Shown here in pieces: positions 7,596 to 15,344 of a DNA stretch of 46,072 nt. The notes under the pieces were generated by a model. That model was not told the origin of the DNA. It saw only the letters and a program-made list of their open reading frames with translations, and searched no databases. Source of the DNA: Clostridia bacterium (GTDB taxonomy: Bacteria; Bacillota_A; Clostridia; Christensenellales; Borkfalkiaceae); the NCBI GenBank assembly GCA_017504735.1, contig JAFVQP010000002.1, positions 1 to 46,072 on the forward strand, given 5' to 3'. The position numbers and the translations under genes were made by a program. The first letter of the stretch is position 1, and every line of letters begins with the position of its first letter.

Positions 7596-8642
7596 ATGGA
7601 AGAAAATAAAAACGTAAACGCACAACCCAATACTGCGGGTGAAAATGCCTCCAACGGCGGTAGAAAACGCCGCCATAAGCATAGAGGCGGACATTCTCAC
7701 GGCCAAAACGGCCAAAACGGGCAAAATCAGCAAAATCAAGCGCAAAATACCCAGCAAGGTCAGGGTCAGCCCAAGCAACAGGGTCAGCAAAAGCCTCAAC
7801 AGGGTCAAAAGAAAAATAACCAAAAGCAACAAAACAATCAAAAGCAGGGGCAGGCTGATAAGGCGCAAAACGCGCAAAAGCAGGCGCAGCCTCAGCAAAA
7901 TCAAAACACTAATAAAAAGAATAAAAACAAAGATAAGGGGCAGGCACAGCCTCAAAAGCAAAACCAAAACCAAAGCCAAAATCAAAACAAAAATAATCAA
8001 AATGGCAAGGCGAACAACAAGGAAGAAAACCGCAAGGACACGTACCTGTATAGCCTTGACGGCAATTTGTACGTCAATTTGACGAACAAATGCTCCAATG
8101 GTTGCGACTTCTGTGTGCGTAACGAGCGCAGTAGCTATTACGGCAATTATTTGTGGCTTAGAAACGGTGATCCCACCGTGGAAAAAGTGATTGCGGCGGC
8201 AAACGGTTTTGGGGATTTGTCCCGTTTTAAAGAAGTTGTTTTTTGTGGCTTTGGCGAGCCTACCTATAAAGTGGCGGAAATGGTCGCTTTGTGTGATTTT
8301 TTCCACGGAAAGGGCATGAAAACCCGCTTGAATACCAATGGGCAGGGGAACCTTATCAACAAGCGTGATATTGTCCCCGATTTGAAGGGGAAAATTGATT
8401 TTGTCAACATTTCCCTCAATGCGTCTTGCGTGGAAAAATATCAGCCCATTTGCCGTTCGCAGTACGGTGAAGCAGGCTTTGCGGGGATGATTGACTTTGC
8501 AAAGCTTTGTCGAAAAGAAGGGGTGGATTGCCGTTTCTCCATCGTCGATTGTATCGGTGAAGAAGAAGTGGAGGCGTGCAAACGCCTGGCGGAAAGTGTA
8601 CGTATCCCCTTATACGTACGCAAATACATTACTGATTCTTAA
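7596..8642 (+). CDS. TatD-associated radical SAM protein with a Q/N-rich N-terminal extension
   Basis: The 348-residue protein splits into two parts. Residues about 1-148 are low-complexity, dominated by Gln, Asn and Lys with a short His/Arg/Gly patch (RKRRHKHRGGHSHG), and should be disordered. Residues about 149-348 form a compact radical SAM domain: CSNGCDFC (CX3CX2C) for the 4Fe-4S cluster, then VVFCGFGEPTYK, the GGE-like SAM-binding strand, and FVNISLNA. The catalytic part matches the family of radical SAM proteins found next to tatD in Clostridia, whose reaction is unknown. That family normally lacks such an extension. It ends the metG-tatD operon, and the stop is followed at once by repeat copy 2. 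Confidence 0.88.
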   Translation: MEENKNVNAQPNTAGENASNGGRKRRHKHRGGHSHGQNGQNGQNQQNQAQNTQQGQGQPKQQGQQKPQQGQKKNNQKQQNNQKQGQADKAQNAQKQAQPQQNQNTNKKNKNKDKGQAQPQKQNQNQSQNQNKNNQNGKANNKEENRKDTYLYSLDGNLYVNLTNKCSNGCDFCVRNERSSYYGNYLWLRNGDPTVEKVIAAANGFGDLSRFKEVVFCGFGEPTYKVAEMVALCDFFHGKGMKTRLNTNGQGNLINKRDIVPDLKGKIDFVNISLNASCVEKYQPICRSQYGEAGFAGMIDFAKLCRKEGVDCRFSIVDCIGEEEVEACKRLAESVRIPLYVRKYITDS

Positions 8643-8645
8643 GAG

Positions 8646-8767
8646 GTAAACGCATATATGCGTCGCAATACTTCGTTGCGGCTCCGTGTGCCTCAGTCAC
8701 GTACGTCTATGTACGCTCCTGTCGGCATACTCGCCGCGCCTTGTCTTGCTCGCATCTCTGCGTTTAC
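8646..8767 (+). repeat. Dispersed structured repeat, copy 2
   Basis: The outer arms GTAAACGCA (8646-8654) and TGCGTTTAC (8759-8767) pair perfectly. The left arm runs into the palindrome ACGCATATATGCGT. The internal hairpin CGTAC-GTCTAT-GTACG is at 8700-8715. The core is shared with copies 1, 3 and 4 (CACGTACG...GTACGCTCC and CTTGTCTTGCTCGCATCTC). The arm starts 4 bp after the stop codon of the radical SAM gene. A second right-arm copy (TGCGTTTAC) is at 8863-8871. Confidence 0.8.
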
Positions 8768-8786
8768 GGCTTCGTACTGTATCGAA

Positions 8787-9006
8787 GTGATATACGGGGC
8801 AACCTGTAAAAGAGAGCAAAAACACTCATTACAAGGTCAAGCGGAACGCTTGCTCGCATCTCTGCGTTTACCAAGATAATCTTGGAGCTAATAAGGTGTC
8901 TTATCGCTCGTGTTTCTAGATGGCATCGCCCATTCACGAGAGTGATATACGGGTAATCTAAAAAACGAGAGAAAGCACTCACTACAAGGTCAAGCGGAAT
9001 GCTTGC
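8787..9006 (+). repeat. Imperfect direct repeat of about 65 bp
   Basis: Segments 8787-8853 and 8942-9006 are diverged copies of one unit. Each begins GTGATATACGGG, continues through GAGAG..A..CACTCA and ends with ACAAGGTCAAGCGGAAYGCTTGC, whose end is itself an inverted repeat (AAGCGGAA..GCTT). No gene fits. It looks like a duplicated or decayed mobile or structured intergenic unit linked to repeat copy 2. Confidence 0.65.
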
Positions 9007-9093
9007 CAAGTTCAGCTTTGTTTCGTACTGGAGCGTTGTGGATATAAGTGCATTGACAGCTCCGCTGTCGTCGTGGCAAATATTAGCAATAAC

Positions 9094-9180
9094 GCAACAC
9101 AAAGCGTTGCAATTCACGGAGCGTTAGCGAGAATTCATGAACGCTGTGCGTTCAATTCACGCCGTTAGGCAATTCATTTG
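9094..9180 (+). repeat. Array of small hairpins spaced by AATTCA
   Basis: The hexamer AATTCA occurs at 9111, 9132, 9154 and 9171. Each interval holds a short hairpin: GCAAC..GTTGC (9094-9110), GCG..CGC-like, GAACGC-TGT-GCGTTC (9139-9153) and GCC-GTTA-GGC (9161-9170). The hairpin sequences differ while the spacer is constant. It lies about 70 bp upstream of ksgA and could shape its transcript or be a passive repeat. Confidence 0.65.
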
Positions 9181-9248
9181 CTATAACAGAGCACCCATGT
9201 ATGCGTTCACGAACTTTCGTGGGCGCAAAATATTGTAAGGAGAAGACT

Positions 9249-10091
9249 ATGCAAGAGCTTCGCAGTGTGTTGGAAAAACACGGTTTTCATTTTAAAAAGC
9301 AGTTTGGTCAAAACTTTATATCAGACGGCAATTTGTTGCGCTCCATTGTAGAAGCATCGGGTATCACCAAAGATACGACGGTGGTAGAAATCGGTTGCGG
9401 CGCAGGTACGCTGACGCGCGCGTTGGCGGAAGCGGCAAAGCAGGTTTACGCCTTTGATATTGACCGTGATTTGCAACCCGTTTTGGCGGAAACCTTGGCA
9501 GGGCTTGACAACGTCGAGGTGATTTTCCGTGATTTTAACAAGCTTGACCTCAAAGAATTTGAAAAGGAAATTGAGGAATACACCGTGGTGGCGAATTTGC
9601 CCTATTATATCACGACCCCCTTGGTGACAAAGCTTTTGGAAGAAAGTGACAAAGTGCAGGGGCTGTCCATTATGGTGCAGGAAGAAGTAGCCGATCGTTT
9701 TTGTGCGAAAGAGAACACGCCGGAGTATGGTTCGATTACGGCGGCGATTGCCTTGAAGGGTTCGGCGAAGGTGGTAAAACGTGTTTCACGCAATCTTTTC
9801 TATCCCCGTCCCAATGTCGATTCCGCGGTGGTAAAAATTGAATTTGAAAGGGGCAGGGTTGCGGTGAAGGATGAAAAAGCCTATCGTCAAACGGTAAAAT
9901 GTGCCTTTTTAAATCGCAGAAAAACCTTGGAAAATAATCTGGTTAATTTCTTCAAATTAACGCGTGACGAAGCGAAAGCCGCTTTGGAAGAAGCAGGGGT
10001 AGAAGAGAAAGCGAGAGGGGAAACCCTGTCGCCTCAGCGCCTTGCAAAGCTGTCGGACGTTTTATTGGACCGCGGGATTATACAACTGTAA
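9249..10091 (+). CDS. ksgA: 16S rRNA dimethyladenosine transferase KsgA
   Basis: The 280-residue SAM-dependent enzyme dimethylates two adjacent adenines (A1518/A1519 in E. coli numbering) near the 3' end of 16S rRNA, a late step of 30S assembly. Motif I VVEIGCGAGTLTRAL (about residues 47-61) binds SAM. The catalytic motif IV is VANLPYYITTPLV (about 114-126), and FYPRPNVDSAVV (about 180-191) is the family signature. An in-frame upstream ATG at 9201 exists, but AAGGAG at 9237-9242 is 6 nt before the ATG at 9249, and the protein then begins as relatives do (QELRSVLEKHGFHFKKQFGQNF). Monocistronic; a terminator follows. Confidence 0.96.
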   Translation: MQELRSVLEKHGFHFKKQFGQNFISDGNLLRSIVEASGITKDTTVVEIGCGAGTLTRALAEAAKQVYAFDIDRDLQPVLAETLAGLDNVEVIFRDFNKLDLKEFEKEIEEYTVVANLPYYITTPLVTKLLEESDKVQGLSIMVQEEVADRFCAKENTPEYGSITAAIALKGSAKVVKRVSRNLFYPRPNVDSAVVKIEFERGRVAVKDEKAYRQTVKCAFLNRRKTLENNLVNFFKLTRDEAKAALEEAGVEEKARGETLSPQRLAKLSDVLLDRGIIQL

Positions 10092-10108
10092 ATCAATCTA
10101 AAAATTTA

Positions 10109-10147
10109 CTCCTCAAGGCAGTTTGCTTTGGGGAGCTTTTTCTTTAA
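10109..10147 (+). terminator. Rho-independent terminator of ksgA
   Basis: CTCCTCAAGGCA (10109-10120) pairs with TGCTTTGGGGAG (10124-10135), including two G-T pairs, with loop GTTT. It is followed by CTTTTTCTTT. It isolates ksgA from the large operon that starts at 10194. Confidence 0.88.
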
Positions 10148-10193
10148 CAATTTAAAAAGAAATTAAAAAATAGTAAATTATTCCACAAAATCC

Positions 10194-10241
10194 TTGCAAT
10201 CTGTGTCGAATTATGTTATAATGTGTCTAATATGCTATAAT
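10194..10241 (+). promoter_or_regulatory. Promoter region of the ten-gene operon
   Basis: TTGCAA (10194-10199), a 17-bp spacer and TATAAT (10217-10222) make a strong sigma-A promoter. A second perfect TATAAT lies 19 bp downstream (10236-10241) and may give an alternative start. Between it and the first gene is an alternating GCGCGTGTGCGCG stretch (10250-10262) and an untranslated region of about 90 nt. No operator is evident. Confidence 0.75.
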
Positions 10242-10323
10242 AATGTAAGCGCGTGTGCGCGTCTCGTATGTGTGCGTATACTAGGGGATGCAAAACCGCT
10301 TCAGTGATTGGATAGGTGTAAAG

Positions 10324-12441
10324 ATGGCGATTATTCTTAACATAGGCTTAGATTTGGGTGGGGATACCTTAAAGGTGGCGTATTCCTATGCGGATAAGGG
10401 GAGGAGTTTTTACGGCAAGGTTGTCGATAACACTTCACCCACGCAGCTTGCCATTCCGTCGGTTGCATTTTACCGTACGGAAACAAAGGAATGGCTGTTT
10501 GGGTACGACGTTGACAACAGCGGTGAAGAGGACTTTGTAACGGTTGTAAAAATTAAAGACCTATTATCCTTGTTAAAGGAACATGCGGCTGTGCTGGAAC
10601 CGGTGAAGGGTACAGATGAACAACAAACGTTGGCAACGCAAAGAAATGAACAACGGATAAAAGAGAGTGAACAAATCACAAAGAAAAATGCGGAATATTA
10701 CGCAAGTAAAAAATATTTCCCGAAATTCCATTTCCCGACGAGAAAGGCATTCCTTTCCAACTTTGAGGATATGGTCAACGAAAGTGAAGTGTTCGAGGCG
10801 GATGAAACGCCGAAGATGGTTTGTCAAATGTACTTTGCATACGTTTACAAACTAGTAAAAGCGTTCATCGTTCGTTTGCAAGCACGTAAAAACGTTGTGG
10901 TATCCGAAATTGAGGTGGGCGTTGTTCGTCCTCCGAAAGCCTGCGATGCGTATCATGATGAAGTGGCGAGATTGGTAAAAGAAACGTTTGGCGTAGAACC
11001 GAAAAAAGAATTGTCCTCTACAAAGGCGATCAGCGTATTGGCAAGCCACAGAAATTTGTTGAGGGCAGGCGACAGTTTCTTGATCTTCGACCTTGGGGAA
11101 GAAAGTATTTCCGTAATCAAAGGGAAGAGCGGTTACGGCGGACGTGTAACGGTTGACGGTGAAACGGGTCATAAACCTCCTCTTCATCTTGGCGGTGCGG
11201 ACGTGGACGCAGAGATTGCGAAGTATTTGGAGCAATCCATCCATGCCCGTGAAACGATGGGTACCCCCTCAGCGGGAGAAGAAGGGCATATTTATGAGGA
11301 CGGCTTGCGTTCCAAACAGTATTTGGGCATCGGGTATATCAAAAAGGCAAAGATGATCCTCAGCCGACCGCTGTCCCCGAGCAGTTGTTTTGCAAAGGGT
11401 GTCCCGGTATCCCTCATTCGAGAGGTTCGTATCCAAAGATTGCTGACGCGAGAAGACATGATGAACTGTCTTGGTATGAACAACAACACTCGCTTGGCAA
11501 AAATGATTTCCGATTATATATTTGAGGAATTGAATATGACTGCCAGCAAAGACGTAAACAAGGTCTTCTTGTGTGGCGGGTTGGCGGAAACCTACGGCTT
11601 AAAAGAAATGGTAGAGGCGAGGGCGAGAAGGGAAAAACCTAACGTGCGTTTTTGTTCGTTTGAACAAGAAGGTGCAACCAACGATGGGTTTGCGATTCAG
11701 GAATACGAAGACGCCGTATATGCTTCTGCGGTAGGCGCATCCCTGGCATCGATGCTCAATTATGACTTATCTACGGTACTCACCTATTCCTATGGTACCT
11801 GGCTGACGGATAACGGGCGCAAATATCTTCGAATTTTCGTAGATAAGGGTACGGAAATCAAGTTGGCGAAAGGTCAAAAGTGGAAGACCTTCCCTACCGA
11901 CCTATTGATTGGCGGTATGGGGCCTGAACGAGAAGAAATTTACTCGATTAACATCACGCAAGCGGATTTGCAGTCCATGGTAAACGGAAGATTGTATCTG
12001 GGTGAAATGGGCAGTACGGAACGAAGAAGAAACGAGCTTACGTACGGTTTGGAAACCAAGGCGGGCGGTGACAACGGTGAAATTCGTTTGTATTACGGGA
12101 CGCGCCGTATTCGATTGCCGTATATCCCCAATGCAAGGGATAACCGCAACCGTTTCCGCGCAAAGGAAGGTATTTCGGTAAACGCAGATGGTTTGGTACA
12201 GCCGTTTATTGCAAACGCATACGAACTGGAACATAATGAAGCGTTGAATACTAAGGTAAAAATCAATTTCATCGATGAGATGGCGACGATAAGTAAGAAT
12301 AAACTGTCCAATTTGGCGAATCCGAACCATTTGGAGCGTAGCAAAATCGAATGGCAGACCAAGGAATATGAAATTGATTCAAAATACATTAAAATAGAAT
12401 TCTCCGGGGTAGAAGGTTTTACCGGCGGGGTTAGTGAATAA
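10324..12441 (+). CDS. Hsp70/actin-fold ATPase, first gene of the novel operon
   Basis: The 705-residue protein has an Hsp70-like nucleotide-binding fold. Phosphate-1 loop GLDLGGDTLKVAY has D10; phosphate-2 FLIFDLGEESISVI has D256; the adenosine motif is VFLCGGLAETYGL with GG at 418-419. These three together define the actin/Hsp70 superfamily. A charged helical insert lies at about 100-150. The C-terminal 250 residues are beta-rich and do not look like DnaK's substrate-binding domain or lid, so it is not a standard chaperone. The ATG at 10324 with AGGTG 5 nt upstream is preferred over the ATG at 10288, whose AGGGG abuts the codon. It is followed 17 nt later by the SNF2 helicase. Role inferred: ATP-driven assembly factor of the operon's complex. 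A plasmid-segregation actin is less likely given the context. Confidence 0.8.
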   Translation: MAIILNIGLDLGGDTLKVAYSYADKGRSFYGKVVDNTSPTQLAIPSVAFYRTETKEWLFGYDVDNSGEEDFVTVVKIKDLLSLLKEHAAVLEPVKGTDEQQTLATQRNEQRIKESEQITKKNAEYYASKKYFPKFHFPTRKAFLSNFEDMVNESEVFEADETPKMVCQMYFAYVYKLVKAFIVRLQARKNVVVSEIEVGVVRPPKACDAYHDEVARLVKETFGVEPKKELSSTKAISVLASHRNLLRAGDSFLIFDLGEESISVIKGKSGYGGRVTVDGETGHKPPLHLGGADVDAEIAKYLEQSIHARETMGTPSAGEEGHIYEDGLRSKQYLGIGYIKKAKMILSRPLSPSSCFAKGVPVSLIREVRIQRLLTREDMMNCLGMNNNTRLAKMISDYIFEELNMTASKDVNKVFLCGGLAETYGLKEMVEARARREKPNVRFCSFEQEGATNDGFAIQEYEDAVYASAVGASLASMLNYDLSTVLTYSYGTWLTDNGRKYLRIFVDKGTEIKLAKGQKWKTFPTDLLIGGMGPEREEIYSINITQADLQSMVNGRLYLGEMGSTERRRNELTYGLETKAGGDNGEIRLYYGTRRIRLPYIPNARDNRNRFRAKEGISVNADGLVQPFIANAYELEHNEALNTKVKINFIDEMATISKNKLSNLANPNHLERSKIEWQTKEYEIDSKYIKIEFSGVEGFTGGVSE

Positions 12442-12458
12442 GGGAAAGAGGTTGAAAT

Positions 12459-15344
12459 ATGGCAAATAATCAATTTGGAAACGCAAAAAACACAATCGAG
12501 GCGGATTTCCTCTCAGTAATCGAGGATTTTGACTTAGAGGTCACAAACGAAGCGTATGACATGGAAATGCAACGTGCCAACGTGTCGGACGAGCCTGTGG
12601 AATATACGTCGGAAGTAGCCAACATGAACAAAGTCGTGGTTGAATTGGACCGTTATGACGACTTTGCGGCTTTAAAAATTAAACCGAAGGATTATGAAGC
12701 GGAAACGGAAGACGGGTATGGTATTCATCTTCGCGAAGGGCAGTTAGAACCCATTTATACCCACCAAAAAGAGGCGGCTCGCCGTTTCTTGAGCGAACAC
12801 CGTGGGTTTGGTATGCTTGCCGACGTTGTAGGTAGCGGTAAAACTTTCGAAGCGGGCGTCGTTCTCAGTGAATTGGCAATCCGTGGCTGTATCCGCTCGA
12901 TGCTGGTCGTTGCGCCTGAACAGGTATATTCGGCATGGATTGAGGTTTTGGAAAGCTACTTCGGTTTGGGGAAAGGCGTGTTGAATGAATTGGACGCAAA
13001 CCCCAATTGGAGAGAGTTGACAAAGGTACAAGGGAATTTCCGTTACCTTGCGAAACCTTGTATCGTAAAGATGGAAGATTTCGTTCGCTGGGATAGAGCG
13101 CAAACGAATATCCTTTTCGACGTTATCGTTGTCGATGAAGCGCACCATCTTTGCGATTCGGAAGGGGAATTCATCGGTGCGATGGAACTACTTTCCTACT
13201 TGATGAAAATTAAAAAGGATGCCAATAAAAAGTATTGCTTGTTGTTGACGGCAACCCCTCACTCTGGTAACCTTGAAAACATGTTCAACCTTTGGTACTT
13301 CATTCGTTGTGAAGGTGGTAAGAGTGAAGACTTCAGACCGGAAACCTTGACCCACTCGGAAGAATATCTTCGTGAAAAAAGATATTACAAGGACCACATT
13401 TGCCGTGGTGCAACGACGGTCATGGAATTTATCAACAAGGTAAAGATACAGGAAGTAGAAGAAAACGACGCATATTTGAAAGAATTGTTGAACTATTTGA
13501 AAGTTTCCTTTGCGCAATACTCGGGGTTGACGGAAGCGGAACGTTTGGAACGTATCAGTCAATTCCTTCGTGAGCACGACGAAATTGCGGCAAACGTTCG
13601 TAAGAGAGTTGCAAGCGCATACCACAACGGTGTTTTGCGTCCCATCATGGTAAGACAGGCAAACAACGGTTTGGCAAAGAAAAAGAGCGCGATAAACTAC
13701 TTGTTCTATCCCACGGAATCGAATGATAAGGTGGTTACCTTACAAAACGAAAAGCGCAACGGTCTTATTCAGGTTGACGTGGAAAACTTGAACAACAATC
13801 AAGCGATTGAGGTGGATGGCAAGAAACTTTCGTTGCGTGCCTACATCAAATCGTACGAATCGGGCGTGTTGGATGAATCGGTTACGAGAGATCACATTAC
13901 CCAGTTTATTACGGATAAGTTCTTCAATGGTATCGGCGTAAAACCTGAATTGTTTAAGAAAGTTGGTTCGCTTGGTTATTATAAGGGTCAGTTGTTGGAA
14001 ATGCCTTTAAACGTCAGCAACGAATTCTACCCCGTTCGTTTGGGGAACAAACAAAAATGCATAGATGCAAAATTGGAAAAGTTAAAAGAATTGTTGCGTC
14101 TTAATATGAACTCCCGTGTAATCGTCTTCTTCGACTACGATAAAAAACGTTCGGCGGAAACGGTTGAAAAGGTAGAAAAAGCCTTGCGCGAGGAAGCGGA
14201 TTTAAGCGAACGTTTGTTGCTGGGTGTATCCACCAACCAAAGAGAAATCGAATCGGAATTTGAAACGGATAAATGGGATAACGGTATCCTGCTTGTAAAA
14301 GAAGCGGCGTTTACGGAAGGTATCAACCTTCAATCGGCAAACATCATCATCAACTTTGAGGTTTCGCCTGACCCTCTTGCAATGGACCAACGTATCGGCC
14401 GTGCATTCCGTTTGGGTCAGAAACACGACGTTGTCATTTACTCGTTTGCGGATATGTGTAAGCTGGAAGGCTACGCTTTGATGTATTTCTCCGGTATCGG
14501 TTTGATTACCAGTAGCGGCGGCGACGCAACCATCTTGGCAGGTAGTAACAACGAACGTATGGTAACCATTCGTTGCCCGTCTTGCGGGAGGGTGGAATTA
14601 CGTTCCCAGGAAGAATATGAAAAGTGGCGCTTTGAAGATTCCGACAACTTATATTGTACCAATAGAAAATGCCGAATGGACAATATAAGAGGTACACTGA
14701 TGAATGAAATCAGTGTTTACAACTTCAAGTGTGACAAAAACGAAGCGCACGTATTTACCCGTTCGGTTGCAGATGAAGGTTATTTCTGCGTATCCTCTTC
14801 GGATATTCAACAGGGTATGATGCAGGAAACCGCAATGCGCAGCAGTATGTGCAGCCACGGAAATAAAAAAGATCGTTCGTTCTATTGCCGTAAGATTTGC
14901 GCCTTGGCGCATTGTGAATTCTTCACAAGAGGGGATATGGCAGGTCAATGTAAAGCCTTGGAAGAATATAACAAGAACAAGAACATTGACGATGCTGAAT
15001 TGATGTGTTATTGTGAAACCTGTCCTCATCAGCAGTTGTGTAAGACAAGAGGCTGTATGGTAGGGGTTGGCGCGGATAGCATCAAGAAGTGCGGTGACTG
15101 TCGATTCAGTATGTGTAACCCTAAACCTCATGAAATCGTCTTTAACGATAAGTGGGAAGCGAAGTGTCCGAAGTGTACGGGTAAAATCAGACCGATCATG
15201 GCAAGAACGTTTGCAACGTATATTCGCGGTGCTTGGGATTATCAATTTGACGGAGGCGAGGCATTCTGCCGTAACCTTGGCAATGAGCGTGCTCATATTG
15301 CCGAAATTAAAGAAATTTTGGAAAAAGATGAAGAACAAAGATGA
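12459..15344 (+). CDS. SNF2/RapA-type SF2 helicase with a Cys-rich zinc-binding tail
   Basis: The 961-residue protein has a complete SNF2-like motor: motif I ADVVGSGKTFEAG (GSGKT at 125-129), motif II VVDEAHH (DEAH at 226-229), motif III LLTATPHSGN (about 264) and motif VI QRIGRAFRLGQ (starting at 644). The spacing and the EVSPDPLAMDQRIGR context resemble RapA-like, not chromatin Swi2 enzymes. From residue 705 to the end there are 22 cysteines, many as CxxC pairs (RCPSCGR, CETCPHQQLC, CGDC, CPKC), so several zinc ribbons are expected. Such motors translocate on double-stranded DNA and displace proteins. The stop overlaps the next ATG by 4 bp (ATGA), implying coupled synthesis with the zinc-ribbon protein. 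It probably acts on DNA or RNA-polymerase complexes. Confidence 0.88.
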   Translation: MANNQFGNAKNTIEADFLSVIEDFDLEVTNEAYDMEMQRANVSDEPVEYTSEVANMNKVVVELDRYDDFAALKIKPKDYEAETEDGYGIHLREGQLEPIYTHQKEAARRFLSEHRGFGMLADVVGSGKTFEAGVVLSELAIRGCIRSMLVVAPEQVYSAWIEVLESYFGLGKGVLNELDANPNWRELTKVQGNFRYLAKPCIVKMEDFVRWDRAQTNILFDVIVVDEAHHLCDSEGEFIGAMELLSYLMKIKKDANKKYCLLLTATPHSGNLENMFNLWYFIRCEGGKSEDFRPETLTHSEEYLREKRYYKDHICRGATTVMEFINKVKIQEVEENDAYLKELLNYLKVSFAQYSGLTEAERLERISQFLREHDEIAANVRKRVASAYHNGVLRPIMVRQANNGLAKKKSAINYLFYPTESNDKVVTLQNEKRNGLIQVDVENLNNNQAIEVDGKKLSLRAYIKSYESGVLDESVTRDHITQFITDKFFNGIGVKPELFKKVGSLGYYKGQLLEMPLNVSNEFYPVRLGNKQKCIDAKLEKLKELLRLNMNSRVIVFFDYDKKRSAETVEKVEKALREEADLSERLLLGVSTNQREIESEFETDKWDNGILLVKEAAFTEGINLQSANIIINFEVSPDPLAMDQRIGRAFRLGQKHDVVIYSFADMCKLEGYALMYFSGIGLITSSGGDATILAGSNNERMVTIRCPSCGRVELRSQEEYEKWRFEDSDNLYCTNRKCRMDNIRGTLMNEISVYNFKCDKNEAHVFTRSVADEGYFCVSSSDIQQGMMQETAMRSSMCSHGNKKDRSFYCRKICALAHCEFFTRGDMAGQCKALEEYNKNKNIDDAELMCYCETCPHQQLCKTRGCMVGVGADSIKKCGDCRFSMCNPKPHEIVFNDKWEAKCPKCTGKIRPIMARTFATYIRGAWDYQFDGGEAFCRNLGNERAHIAEIKEILEKDEEQR

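Noticed and set aside
8643..9117. Small genes in the repeat region before ksgA
   Set aside because: The open frames there run through direct and inverted repeats, lack ribosome binding sites and have no recognisable product.
9201..9248. Upstream in-frame start for ksgA
   Set aside because: No Shine-Dalgarno sequence precedes it, and the extra 16 residues are not expected for KsgA. AAGGAG precisely serves the ATG at 9249.
10288..10323. Upstream in-frame start for the Hsp70-like gene
   Set aside because: AGGGG directly abuts the ATG, and the extra residues precede the usual actin-fold first strand. The ATG at 10324 is better.
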